From assembly GCA_013398955.1 (NCBI GenBank), contig VWPU01000894.1, positions 1 to 64,000 of the forward strand: DNA of 64,000 bases. The letters run 5' to 3'. This document shows, one piece after another, positions 1 through 11,940 of this stretch. Position numbers and translations under genes: made by a program. Source of the stretch: Callaeas wilsoni (Eukaryota; Chordata; Aves; Passeriformes; Callaeidae). Numbering within the stretch: position 1 is the stretch's first letter; each line of letters begins with the position of its first letter. Below the pieces are notes generated by a model. The model was not told where the DNA came from. It saw nothing but the letters and a program-made list of their open reading frames with translations, and did not search any database.

Positions 1-975
1 TGCCCCTGGTAACAAAGGCCTTTAGGCCTTTGTTATAAAAATGAACAACTTCGCTTTTAATTAAAGAAAAAGGAAGTCTTTATTAACATGAAATAATTAA
101 GAAAATAAAAAAAATTCCATTTTGATTTAAAAAATTACGAAACTCCGGACTGGAGATCAGAGACTCTTTGAAGCAAAAAGGTTGAAAACCCAACACAGGA
201 GTTGGCGGAGGGGTGGTTTGTCTCAGCTAACCCAAGACAAAGTTAATTTAAGGCTGGTTCCAGAAAGAGCTGCAACCTCACTGGGCTTCTACCTCACCAG
301 CTGATGGCAGAAAAGGGCAGCTCTGCAGCCCAGACACACGGGTTTATACCCCTCTGGCCCCTCCCCGGACCGCCTCCTTGGTGGTGGCTGACTGGGGCTC
401 CCTCCAGGGGAGGTCCGTCTTTCCCACCGATGGCTCCTTGTCTCTAGAAGAGGCGGGAAAGACTCTCAGTAAAATTCTGGGTGGCCATGGTGCTAAGCTG
501 GAGGCTTACTGTCGGTTACTAAAAATAGCACTTGGTAGAAGGGGTGAGGGGTTTTTGCCTTTAGGAAGAGGCGTTAAGTGAGCCATTGCCTTGGATGGGA
601 GACCAACCACCTTTTAAATAAATACACTTTCTTCGACTTAAAATCCAAACACACATCAGAGGAAATCATAAAGACAAGGGGAAATTTGGTATACAATTTG
701 GAAAACTTTAGATACCATTTCAGCTGGGATATTTGGGGTAGTAACAGGGTTCTGCGACTGCATTAAAAGGAACATTTAAACATTCATCCAACAACATATT
801 TTAACCCATTTCTACTCCTATAATTATCAAAATATAACTGGTGAACTTTATTAACTTCTAATTTAATTGGAACTCTCAAAGTTGATAAACCTGTGGCGAT
901 TCTGCTTTATTAACAATATTAATTAATGAACCTTTTAATGCACAGCAATTAACATTAACCTGGTCACTTTAGGAT
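1..975 (-). mobile_element. Solo LTR of an endogenous retrovirus-like element, cut by window edge
   Basis: Read on the minus strand this has the layout of a retroviral LTR. A long AT-rich U3-like part lies at about 580-975, a TATAAA box at 343-348 follows a GC-richer stretch, a polyadenylation signal AATAAA lies at 79-84, and a short U5-like end closes with CA at base 1-2 (plus strand TG at base 1). A perfect 11-bp hairpin sits in the U5-like end (10-35). No gag, pol or env sequence adjoins it inside the window, so it looks like a solo LTR, but the sequence before base 1 is unseen and an internal region there cannot be excluded. The right end is uncertain. The segment near 945-960 shares a GGTTAATGTT-type stretch with the U3 start of the LTR at 25953-26695, which suggests related families. 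Confidence 0.6.
10..35. repeat. Perfect 11-bp inverted repeat (hairpin) in LTR end
   Basis: Arms 10-20 and 25-35 (taacaaaggcc and its exact complement) are separated by the 4-base loop ttta. It lies between the polyadenylation signal and the terminal TG/CA of the LTR, so it would fall in U5 of the transcript. Confidence 0.85.
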
Positions 976-1377
976 CCCATATGCAAAAGCCAATCCATGA
1001 TTTTATTTATGGCAGCCTTTATCCCCGACTTTGTCTACACTTGTTCCTCTCCCAGTGACCTGCAGCTCTCTCTTGTCCCACCTCGTGTTCCTCCCCTAAA
1101 CATCCCTAAAGAAGCCCTGTGCCAAGGTGCTTTTCCCACCCAGGCCACCATGTGTCCCAGCCCTTGGCCTGGCCCCAACCTCAGGTAGAAAGATCATCAG
1201 GAAGGCAAAAGCTCCATTTGAACTTAATCTGGTCACTACTGTGAAGGACTATAAAATGTGGGTTTTTTAAAAAAGATTAATAACAAAGGAGGGCCAAGGA
1301 AAATGTCCATTCTTTCTTTCATGGGGAGGTGGGGGGCAGGGGGAGGGTGGAATTTTGTTCAGGAATATGTCAGTGGC
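976..1377. other. Unique non-coding DNA
   Basis: Moderately AT-rich sequence with a C/T-rich patch at about 1040-1180 and a G-rich tract at 1322-1350. No repeat, exon or RNA gene is recognised. Confidence 0.5.
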
Positions 1378-1502
1378 AGCGGCATCCTGGTATTCTTTGT
1401 CAGCCATAGTGTGGCCAGAATGATCAGGGCCGTGATTGTTCATCTGTGCTGGGCACTGGTGTGGCCACACCTGAAATCCTGTGTCCGGCTTTGAGACCCT
1501 TC
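1378..1502 (+). mobile_element. CR1 LINE, internal ORF2 fragment
   Basis: One forward frame keeps about 38 residues resembling the C-terminal part of CR1 ORF2, including SVARMIRAVIV and LVWPHLKSCV, where the family has conserved serine-valine-alanine and 'LVRPHLEYCV'-like blocks. Neither the 3' tail nor the 5' RT core is present, so this is an isolated internal piece. A stop codon follows at 1492-1494. Confidence 0.8.
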
Positions 1503-2885
1503 ACCTGGTGACTACATTTAATCCACTTTACCAACTTCTTGTATGCTAATACAGTTATCTCTTTCCTCTTTGTCATAAATATGTGGCATTATTGAAGATC
1601 AGAGGTAAGAGTACAATTATTTGATAGGTTTTCTAGTTTATGGGTCAGAATTAATGTTAATTATATAACATTTCATGTAATCAGTTCATTGTATGTCGTT
1701 TACATGTTGGATGGATATAATTTGGTTTCTCTTCTGACAAGATATACAGAATGATTATAAATAGTAAACACAATAAAGCTAAACTTAACAAAAGTACAAT
1801 TGGATGCAGTATTAAATTCAAAATTCCAGTTGCCGTGGGTGGACATCCAAAAATAGTTTCCCACCAGCAAAGCTTCCACCTTTCTTCACTCTTTCCAGGA
1901 CATGGTGTACCTTCTCCTACATGAGGATGGCTGGTAATCCAGGTTCTTTGTCTGTTGTGCTGAGTTAATTTTTAGCCATGGACTCAGATCATCATATTGC
2001 AACAGTTTCCTTGCCAATGCCAGATTCACTCCAGCAAGGATAAGCCATGAAATTTGACACAGTGTATAGTTGAATTGTAGCAATTTGTGGGTGGTGAAAG
2101 AGATGAATAGTTAAAGCTACATCCCATAATTTTGGTAAAAGTACATGTATAGCTATTAGAGTGATCATATGTCTCTACAGTGGTGTTTTCTGTAAACATA
2201 GAATCCCACAGAGTTCTCATACAGAGACATCCATTTCCAGTATATGCAAGTACAGTCTCAGGGGTTTCAACATGATGTTGACATTTTCTTAGACATCAAG
2301 GCAAATGTCTTGGGCCTTAATAGTATTATTTTCACAAATAAACCCCTGCTGTTCCTGTCCAGTCAGGCATCAACATCCATAGTTGGACATTTGCTCCCAT
2401 TTTGGGCTCATACTTGCATGTTCTAACAGACAGAGGACAGTTCCATTGTCATTTAATCAGCACAATAATTGTGTATAAGGCATATATTGAAGCATTGAGT
2501 ATTGTTAAAACAAAAGCTGTAGCTTTACCATCAATGGGGTAATAAGTGTCATTAACTAGATGTCACCAAGATTGAAAACCCTTTCAAATGGAGTGTCATA
2601 ATCCCAAATTACTTTTTGTTTACCCGTGGTCAAGGTGTCCTCATTGCCTCCCCTTTTAATTGCTGTTACAGCAGATTGCAACCACCACTGAGGAAGGCAT
2701 GCGGTGCATGGTGTAGAACTTAGCTAAAGTAACCTTATCAGTTAGCATAAATAAAGAAGTGAGGGTCTTCATCCTGTGGGTCGAGCTGTATCAATGTGTA
2801 TTTTGGGTTCTCCTTTGAGAAGGATGAGCAATCCTGCAATGGCTAACCTGATCTCCAGAGGACATGTGCTGCTATCATTCCTGAT
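1503..2885. other. Unique AT-rich non-coding DNA
   Basis: No repeat family, exon or RNA gene is recognised. Open frames here are at most 65 codons and show no domain. Confidence 0.5.
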
Positions 2886-3330
2886 ATCACAGAATTGCAG
2901 AATCATTTAGGTTGGAAAAGACCTCCAAAATCATTGAGTTCAACTTTTGACCGATGATCACCTTGTCAATTAAACCACAGCACTGAGTGCCATGTCCAGA
3001 TTTATCTTGAACACCTCCAGGGATGGCAACTCCACCACCTCCCCATTCCAATGCTTATCCACCTTGTAGTCCATTCCAATGCTTAACCACCTTTTCAGTG
3101 AAGAAATTCTTCTGGATGTCCAACCTGAACTTCCCCTGGTGCAGCTTGAGACCATTGCCACTTGTTTTGTTGCCTGGGAGAAGCGTCCAACCCCCACCTT
3201 GCTACAACCATCCTGTCAGGGAGTGTAAGTCTCCCTGAGCCTCCTTTTCTCCGGACTAAACAGCCACAGATCCCTCAGCCATTCCTCCTATGCCTTACTC
3301 TACCAACCCTTTGCCAGCTTTGTTGCTCTG
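2886..3330 (-). mobile_element. CR1 LINE, 5'-truncated 3' end
   Basis: The minus-strand tail (agaattgcagaatcattta, then ggttggaaaagacctcc) starts at the low coordinate. A minus frame at 3197-2970 is open for 75 codons and keeps scraps of the ORF2 C-terminus (LKRWLSIGMD, LPSLEVFKINLD). It belongs to the same CR1 branch as 41855-42210, sharing the 'acctttgac' and 'cctgggagaag' blocks. It carries a short internal tandem duplication at 3043-3099. Confidence 0.9.
3043..3099. repeat. 28/29-bp tandem duplication inside CR1
   Basis: Two adjacent copies, 3043-3070 and 3071-3099, both begin ccattccaatgctta and continue with a near-identical ccacctt. The sister CR1 at 41855-42210 has a single copy, so the duplication arose after insertion or in the source copy. 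Confidence 0.8.
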
Positions 3331-4997
3331 TCATTCCTAGAAAGGCAAAACCAACACACATCTCATTGTCGTTTTACAGGCACGTCACCCCATAGCGGCT
3401 CAACTTGTCTAACTGCTCATATTAAAGACAGAAGCCCCTTTTCCCACTTGGAATGTCTCTGTTCTGTCTCTTTGAATTCAGTCAAATTAAACATCAAAGG
3501 CCTTACTGTAAGAACCACACATTGCCATCTGGCAAGCACCTGTTTCATGTGGTCAAAACGTCAAACCCCAAAATACTTTCATTGTACTTCTTAATCACAG
3601 AGCAAGTAGATAAATGTGCTTCTTGCCTGGGTGCCATAAATTAACTTTCATGGTTTGGTGGATAACACTTGCTCCATTTTCTCTGGTGACTTTAACTCTC
3701 CACAGTCCAGGTCACATATCCTGCTTCTTGGCATCCTATCGTGTTAGTGCTGAAATTTGTGCCCCCAATCCTGTTAGAAATTTCAGATGATATTGCCAAG
3801 GACCAACTGGAATCAGATTCATTCTACTTTAATGATGGGTATAGTCTCGCATTCAGAGGAATCTGAGGGAAACAACAGGTCATCATTTCCCTCATCACAA
3901 TCATCAGGATCACCTCAAATATCACCATCCCAATCTTCTGGGGACACCATTAGTTTCCTAATTTGCATGGGGTTAGGGGAATGTGGGGCCCACATGAGCA
4001 TCATCTAGGTCTTTTCTTCCAACTTTTGTGTTTTCTCCTTTTTTATTCCTGTAATGGGTTCCTTTACTGTTCAATTTGCATGTACAGTAGTAACTCAGCT
4101 GCCTTCCTGCCTTCCATTCCCTCTCTCAGATCTCGTCTCTCTACATTGTGCTTTTTCCTGTCCTCACAGGTGGCTTCTAGGCAGCTGCCCAACATCTTAC
4201 AAATAATTCCTTTTCCTCTACTGTTTCCAGTATTTCCTCTTGCTAATTTAATTTGTTTTTCAGTCACAGTCCAGTCATGCCAGTGGTGGTGAGCCCATTC
4301 TTCTGAGAATTTGGAACTCAGACTTATTCCATGCTGCCATAAGCAATCAGGGATACTACTCGCCATGCTGCCAACTACACCAGTATGTTGTGAATGGGTG
4401 ATTTAGATCACTTCAAGAATCACTGTCGAATCTATTAGCAAAGGTGGTTTTAATACAAGGTTGCAAAAGTGTGACCTAACAAAGTTTGAGGGCAAGAGTC
4501 ACTCTGTTACTGATTGGCACAGTCATTTGAACATTGATTCTAAACTGCCAAGGCACAAGTCAAAGTTGCTAAACTACAAGGTTATGCATGGTATCAGTCA
4601 ATTACCAAAGATCTGTCACTGGTAAAAAAAGTCTCTCTGACTTCAGAATTATTCCAGCTCAAGGGGAGATCACAGCCTTGCAGCCAGGATGCTTAGCTGG
4701 AAGACGTCAAAGAAAACTCACTTTCTCCTCTTTATGGAATAAAGCAGCTGACTCATAGTGAAATTACATAATGGGAAAGGTACAATGCTCCTTGTACCCA
4801 CAACTTTCTTTGTTCCTTTAGGAACTGACTCTTGAGAAAGGCACCCACTATTCATGAGTTAATCGCACGATTGGTGTTCCTATCTCATGTGCATCTCACT
4901 GCATCACTCAGCTCCTTTGTGAGTTTTCAGAGATCAGATAGAAACTAGAGGAGCTCCTTAGAGCCTGTACCAAAGTTCTGCTGGTTTAGTTGAGGGG
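3331..4997. other. Unique non-coding DNA
   Basis: Pyrimidine-rich stretches occur at 3880-4290. Two overlapping open frames of about 100 codons on opposite strands at 3963-4366 show no domain or codon signal and are taken as chance. Nothing else is recognised. Confidence 0.5.
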
Positions 4998-5167
4998 TCA
5001 AGGACAGGCTGCCAAAGGAAGCAGCCACCATCCCTGGAGGTACTCAAAAGGCACGTAGATGTGGCACTTTGGGACGTGGGTTAGTGGTGGACTTGGCAGT
5101 GTTGGGTTAACAGTACAACTTGGTGACCGCAAAGATATTTTCCAGCCTAAAATACTCTGTGATTCTC
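4998..5167 (+). mobile_element. CR1 LINE, old 3' end
   Basis: It carries a diverged 'ggaagcagccaccatccctggagg' type block, then 'ttttccagcctaaaatactctgtgattct', which corresponds to the CR1 3' end. The divergence suggests an old insertion. Confidence 0.8.
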
Positions 5168-7420
5168 ATATAGGCAGATATTAATTTTCTGGTACTCTTT
5201 AGTAAGTGTAGCATCATCTATGGCACTGACAAACTTTGTTTATTACGTAAAAACCCTGATCAGAAAAGCAACCCAGGTTTCCCCATTCACTTTGTGGCAT
5301 GGCAGGTTACCTGACTATTGCCAAAATGCAAAGTAGAGGCAGAACTTCCTCTGCTACCTCTTAGAGATAAGTTATTATGTGCTATATGAATGAAACATTC
5401 CACTACCATAGAATATTTCACTGAAAACATAACAGATGGGAGTCAGATCCTCCTTCATTTTACAGACAGATAACTCTCTTTATCAGACAGTTGCCTCTCT
5501 GGAAACAGTTACTTTCTGCTTTTGCTCTGTTACCTCTCTTTATTTCTTCCTTCACTATATAGATCTCATACAGAGTGCTCACTTGACATGTCTTAACGTA
5601 CTGGAAATTACAAGACTGTCTCCACTGCAGTTCTCACAGGTTTGCCTGACAGAGTAAAACTTATGTCTTATTTTCCATTAATTAGATCCATATTTTTCTG
5701 AAAACTGCAGACAAAAGTCTTTCTTCATTTTATATGTATATACCCCCCACTACTAGCAAATCTTTCCCATGACCCGTGCTATGGTGAGAGGTATGTTGCT
5801 GACACTCTTCTGGCTGTGAAACACTCTCACAAATTGCCTCTGGTAACCCCCATAGTCCAATTTGAATTGCTTACTTTTTGCTCCCATTGTTTTATAGGTT
5901 TTCTTGTACTGGGATGAGAGGTGTGGGTGTTCACTCCAGCTGCAAAAGTCCTTTAGTGAGCTTTCACAAACACTTTTAGAGTTAAACTGTTTTTCTGAGT
6001 TTCATGAAAAAGGGCTTCTGCCTGGGGAATTGACAGTAGGATTCCTTGACAGCATGTTGCTCTCAAGCACAGGTTTATCTTTAACTCCCCTCAGCCCCTG
6101 AGGCAGTTATCTGCTGCACAGGTGTCTTCAGCAAGCACTGAAAGGGTAATCAGTGCCTTGCACAGGTAGAAAAAGCAAAGCTGTTGTGATACTAATGTGA
6201 AATTAATTCTCAGTTACTTTGAGCTCAGAGAAATGTGAGCTCCAGTTCGTCAACCTCTTTGCCTGCAGGACACTGTAGTGCTGCTGACTTCAGTTATCAT
6301 GATACTGATGCTCAATATTTAAGTATTTACAATACCACAAACCTTGTCAAAACAGGAGGAACAGGAAAGTTTGCCCATAATGAAACCCTGCCCAGAAAAA
6401 TGTCCTTTGAATTTTTTTTAAGCATAAGCAAATTCAACAGAGGTTGTTTCCAACACATGTACTTCATGAACACATGAACAGTGTTTCCAGCATTGACAGC
6501 TTCCTGCCATGAGGAGCCCTTTTTTAAGCTTTATCCTGAAAAATACTGCTGGAGGTGTTCAAGTAATTGCAGCAGGCAGTGGCAGTTGGGTGAGAAATGG
6601 AGGGAGGAAGATGAGGGAGGAACGTGAGTCTCCATCAGGGGATGCAGTGCCAGGTTAGAGAGCCTTGAGTTAGCTCTGAACATGCTGATATGACTCTGGG
6701 CAGAGCTCCATGCTGTAAAAATAGTCAGGTGAGACCCAGAAAGCTGCGTAACTGTGCTAATTCTCATCCTTGGCTAATTAGTCCTGCAGTTAATTAGCCT
6801 CGTTACAGTATTTTTCCTGATGGGACAGATGCCTCTGTGTTCTGGAGTCAGCAAATTTGGCACTGGATTGCCACAATGGTTTGGATTCAACAGCTGAGGT
6901 CCAGATAATATTTTTACTGTGCTTTCTATAAACTATTACTCCTACAGAGCTGAAATAAATAATTGAGCCAGGAAGAGGGACCACCAGGGTAATGGGGGCC
7001 TTATGATTCCAGTCACAAGAGACTGTGGTGACTCCAATCACCAAAGAGTGAACCACTTGTTTGAACACTAGATTTCAAAATATTAAGTTTGCATAAGTGC
7101 AGTTTTCCATGGTTTTTACTGGATATTTGATTCAGGCCTCCTGATTGCAAGGACCCATTTCCTGCTTTGAGGAAAGTAGTGCCTGGTAGCATCAGGGTAG
7201 TCTGAAAAATTCCAGCAATATGCAATACGCTAAAGAGAGAAATAAAGGGGGGGAAAAAAAAAAAACAAACAAAACTTATAAACTTTTCTGAAAACCACAA
7301 AGGTTTTGTGTTCCTGGAAGAGTTTTCAACAGCAAAGGCTCAACCCTTGACCTCAGGGTGGATAGCCTAAGGTGAAAGACTCAGTGTTGTAATGGAAACC
7401 TCTTATTAATAGGGAAGAAG
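5168..7420. other. Unique non-coding DNA
   Basis: A G-run followed by an A-run lies at 7247-7265. No repeat family or exon is recognised. Open frames of up to 95 codons are AT-rich chance frames. Confidence 0.5.
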
Positions 7421-7588
7421 GAACACATAGCCCAGAGAGGTTTTGGACTCCCCATTCCTGAAAACATTCAAGGTTGAGTGGAGCTCTGAGCAACCTGGTC
7501 TAATTGAAGATGTCCCTGCCCATGGCAGGAGGTTTGGCCTAGATGGTCTTTAGTGGTCCCTTCCAACCCAAACCATTCTATGATTCTA
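7421..7588 (+). mobile_element. CR1 LINE 3' end
   Basis: This is a typical CR1 3' segment. It reads 'gtccctgcccatggcagg', then a block corresponding to 'ggatggtcttta', then 'cccttccaacccaaacc' and ends attctatgattcta. Only the last ~165 bases of the element are present. Confidence 0.93.
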
Positions 7589-10500
7589 CACCAATGTGAA
7601 GAGAGAATGTCAATTTAGCCCTTACCCAAATCTTGAGGCCTTGGGCTCTGTGAGTTTTCCACTCTTTCCTGTTCCCTCAAAGCTCTTAGGTAGGTTCAGT
7701 TCCTCGAGAAACACTTCAGTGAGCGCTAAACCCAGATTATCATAAGCCAAATAGTCCTGTATATTAGGCAAGTAAATTCCCTATAAACATATAACAAGGC
7801 ATCAGGATTTGCTCCTACTGACTGCCAGCAAGCTGTCACCTCCTCCAGCTGGGGAGCCTGTTCACCATCTCAGCCACTCCATCCTTAATCCAAGGGGTCG
7901 TGTCTCAGCTCACACCAGCAAAAAGGACCAGGAATACAGAGCAAGAGGCCAAATCTCCAGCCACTGCCTCTCCTCGGCTAACACCTGACATTCCCATTGT
8001 CTGCAAGACACAGCTGATGTGCTGGAGATTATGAACATAAAGAAGGAAAATTACTTACAGCTGGAGCAATTGTCAGGCAGGAAGATAATTGAAAGCCAGT
8101 AAAACGATCAACCGTTTAATTGCTTACATTAAAGAAATGAATTGACAGCAATCAAGCCAATCTATAAAAAGTACTGAAAAAAAAAGACATGTGAGAAAAT
8201 AGATTAATTTTCATAAGGAACAAGTGAAAACAAACTTGGAAAAAAAATGAAGACCCAAGCTACTGTTGTTTGTAAGCCTTAATCAATTTAAAACTCATTT
8301 TCAATGTATTAAACTTTACTATTTAATGTCTCCCAATGAATTCTGCCTCTGGCATTGTTCAGCAGCCTCACTGAAGCCTTGTGCAGTTAAAAAAGATTAT
8401 TCATCAGCATTACTTCTGCCAAACCTGCTTAAATCAGGAGGCAGTACCACAACCATAAAGAGGGGAGCACTGAGATTTTTTTAAATGAATTTTTCCCATC
8501 TGAGGGACTGTTGAATTCCTGGGAAGACTTTTTAGAGGCAAAACTATTGAGCTCTCAGAATTTGTGTTTTCAAACCTTTTACATTGGTCTTAGTATTGAA
8601 CCTTTGCATAGAATCAAAGGCCAAATGTTGGGAAGGAGGGAGGTGTCTCCATTTTCAGTGCAGTAACATGTTTCACATCTCTTTTGATTCACATATTTTT
8701 TCCTAATCATGTGCCTGAAAAGTCCTTTAGAAGACCAACAAAGCCTTGTTTTGTCCCTAAGAGCAGAACCACATCTTAAGGCATGAGGAAAATAAATTCT
8801 CAACACACAGTAGCCCCTCCTGAAATGTTTAGACCCAAACCTGAGGTGAGCAGAGATATGAACTCTGTTCTACTGGTGTATAGTAACTTTTCAGAAGGTG
8901 TGCTATGGTGAAGGAATGGAAAGACAGCCATTCTGGAATGGATCCTTGATATTTCACACTTCATTTTTACAAAAAGAGTATGGAGGCTTGTTCTGGGGTC
9001 TTTTCACACTTGTATAAATCCCTTAAAATATTTTATTTTAAGAGGAGAAGAGAGATTGTGTAGGATCAGTTTTTCTCCCTAGCATCAATTTTTCATTGCA
9101 TGATAAAAATCTGATTTTGTATGTGTGACTCTCAAAAATAAAAGAGAAGGAAATAAAAGAGCCTGAATCCAAGGGCTCAGGTACTGGCTGCCATCCAGCC
9201 ACACCATCCAGCTGACTGATCACAGGATGAAGTGATCATCCCCCACCCAATGATTCCCCCAACATTGCGAACCTTCACACCCTGAAACTCAGTTATGAAA
9301 GTTCTACATAAAATGAATTCTTTTTTGAAGCTTTCTGACCCTTTATGGCTTCCCTGATGTTTTCATCCTCATAGTCTTGTTGCTGATTGCTCATTGTTTT
9401 CATGCTGCAGATCAGTCACTCTGGGTTTGAGTCGAGCCTTGTCCCACCACAGTGACAGCAGGGATGGAGAGCCAAGGGCCTTTCTGGAAACACACTGTGA
9501 TCTTGCTGCCCCTCCTCACATGTTAATCTGGATTTTAACTCTGCATTTTGTACACCAGGGAGGTTTCAAAGGCAGGTCACCACGTTGATCAAAGGACAGG
9601 AAGACAAACCTGAGGCAAATCTTAAGAGAGGAAATGTTAAAATCAATGCCACCTGGACTAGGCTCATGAACTCCTGACAAAACTAAAACTTCATTTTCTA
9701 CTGTAGTACATTACTTAATAACTAGAAATTATAAAGTAATAAGTAAAAGATATTTCTAAAGGAAAAGTTTCAAATATTTCCCTTCTGAAAAGGTCAGGAT
9801 AAGAGATTATGCCACTAAAATTCTGGGAATATAGGACTGGGAGGAACAGTGTGTATCTACAACTGCAAGTACCAGGTGGCAGAGGTTAAGTAAAGCAGTG
9901 AAGTGAATTGAGTCCATTCATACATGACAAAGGATATTTCCCCCTCTAGAGTAATCCCAGGACCAAACACCCAAGACACTGCAATGTGCCACAGCAGAAT
10001 AGACCAAAGGTGCCCCATGTAAGATCCCGTTTTTCTTTCCATTTCTTGGACCCTAAATTTAGAAGCAGAGCCATCCAGAGTTTTCCCAGTAATTGGTTTG
10101 TGCAGAAAAGTCAACAAACCCAGAAGGTGCCAGAATCACTATGAGTTGATGTATACAGGTTGTTGGTTTCTGAATATCTGAAATGTTTCTTAGTTTTAGG
10201 TCTGATCAAGAGGCCACATGGCAGAAAAATGGCTTACTTCTCCCTTTTCTTGCCAGGACAAAATTCTGCGTGGAAAGAGATTCATCTTCTTAGAAACCTG
10301 GGTCTAGAGTAACCCCACCCTAACCCCCACTGTAGAAAAAGACATAAAGGTAATGAAAAACATCAATTTTATTTGCCAATTAAACCCAGAGGGAATTATT
10401 TTCTGAATTCATCCTTGTGTTTTATTGACAGGAATAGTTATGATCCTTATAATGGCCTTATAATTCCCTGTCTAGCTCTAAGACATAGTATATGCTGAAA

Positions 10501-11136
10501 GAAACTAATGACGCAAAAGACACTTGATACCATCCTTCAAATGAGCTGTTTAGAAAATCCTTTCCAAAGGAAAACTAAAACAGCCATTTTAATAAATTAA
10601 AAACCCTGATGCACAGCTTGCTGGATGGCAGGTCCAATCAAGAGGGTTGACATGTCATGCTGTAACTACTTCCCCAGTGAATGATGACATAATTTTCAGA
10701 TTTGCCCTTCTTATGGCTTTCATGCATTCAGGCAAAACAATATATCAATCAGCATTTACAACCTAAATGCCTGTTATGAGTCAATCTTCTGGGGCTCTCA
10801 GCTTCCCACATCTCATAAGAATCTCAGCAGTGATTTGTAGTCTTTTGAGTGTTTCCTAATGCTTCACGTCTCTCAAACTGGTCAGAGCCCAACACCAGAG
10901 CTCTTGCTCTGTTTCACAACAATCATATGATTGGTATAGGATGGGCGTGTATTGCTCTGTATTCTTCTTACCTCCATGTTAATGCCCGTTTCTAATAGTT
11001 AAAAATGGATGGAATCCACTGTTGTGTCACACATTTAAGAGGTTTATGGCCTGGTTTTTCCTCAGTCCATTTTCACAGCCTTTATATCTCCTCAGCAGAG
11101 CTGCTCAGAAGCTGCTCTTCCCTGATGGAAGAATTC
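7589..11136. other. Unique non-coding DNA with an AT-rich motif block
   Basis: The stretch at 8070-8180 is rich in TAATTG/CAATTA-like motifs and could be a conserved element (see findings). The remainder shows no recognised repeat, exon or RNA gene. Open frames are at most 86 codons. Confidence 0.45.
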
Positions 11137-11403
11137 CATCAGTGGACAAAGGAAGCGCTACTGGTGTCATCTGTGAGGCCTTTGATTTGGTTCCCTACAA
11201 CATTCTTAGCTCTAAATTGGAGAGACGTGGGATATTCTTGATGGACTGTTAGATGGGTAAGGAATTGGCTGGATGGCCACATCCAAAAAATTGCAGCCAA
11301 TGGCTCAATGTCCAAATCAAACCCACTAAAGGTTGGTGTTCCTGCAGGGTCCATCCTGGGACCAGTACTATTCAATATCTTCATCAGTGAAATGGACAGC
11401 GGC
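11137..11403 (+). pseudogene. CR1 ORF2 reverse-transcriptase remnant
   Basis: Forward frames read DKGSATGVICEAFDLVPYN, then SKLERRGI, and after a stop and frame change NWLDGHI-like and GPVLFNIFISEMDSG. These match the fingers/palm part of a non-LTR reverse transcriptase: the AFD block carries the first catalytic aspartate and the GP-LFNIFI block precedes the catalytic aspartate pair. The pair itself (F/Y-A-D-D in the family) is missing, because the sequence after 11403 jumps downstream. The gene is broken by stops (for example at 11250), a frameshift and this deletion, so it is not functional. Confidence 0.88.
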
Positions 11404-11940
11404 ATATTTGACACTGACAGTTTTCAGATGAGTAGATACCCTCAAGGAAAAGAATTCCATCCAGAGGAATCTTGACAGGCTTGAGGAGTGAGTCCATGAG
11501 AACCTCATGAAGTTCAACAAGGCCAAGTCTGTGTCATTGAGAATTGAGGTTGTTCAGTCTGGAGAAGAGAAGATTCCAGGGAGACATTTAGAAGCCTTTC
11601 TATCCATAAGGGGAAGTGGAGGACATAAGAAAACTGGTTTTTTACCAAGAGACAGTTTTACCAAGGCCTGCAGTGACAGAATAAAGGACAAGTTTTAAAC
11701 TGAAATAGGATAGATTGAGACTGACTATGAGGAAGAAAATTTGTAAAGATAAGGGTGGTGAGACACTGGGAAAAGTTGCCCAGATGTAGCTGCCTCATGC
11801 CTGCAAGTGTTCCAGGCCATGTTGGATGGGGCTTGGAGCAACCTGGGATAGTGAAAGGTATCCCTGTCCACAGCAGGGGGGTTGCACCACTCCAGAAGGT
11901 TGCTTTCAACTCAACCAGTTCTATGTTCTATGATTCTGTG
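11137..11940 (+). mobile_element. CR1 LINE, ~0.8 kb 5'-truncated copy with ORF2 remnant
   Basis: It starts inside the reverse-transcriptase part of ORF2 and runs to the CR1 3' tail (ctatgttctatgattctgtg). The middle holds the family's 'gttcagtctggagaagagaag' and 'gggtggtgagacactggg' blocks and the end holds 'ggatggggcttggagcaacc'. Several internal deletions are evident from missing conserved blocks. It is one of the two most complete CR1 copies here. Confidence 0.93.

Noticed and set aside
8600..8650. Possible reversed CR1 tail ('tgcatagaatcaaaggccaa')
   Set aside because: The following sequence does not match any CR1 block; one octamer-like match is expected by chance.
9815..9860. 'ggaatataggactgggagga' resembling an ancient CR1 tail
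   Set aside because: Too short and diverged to support against background.
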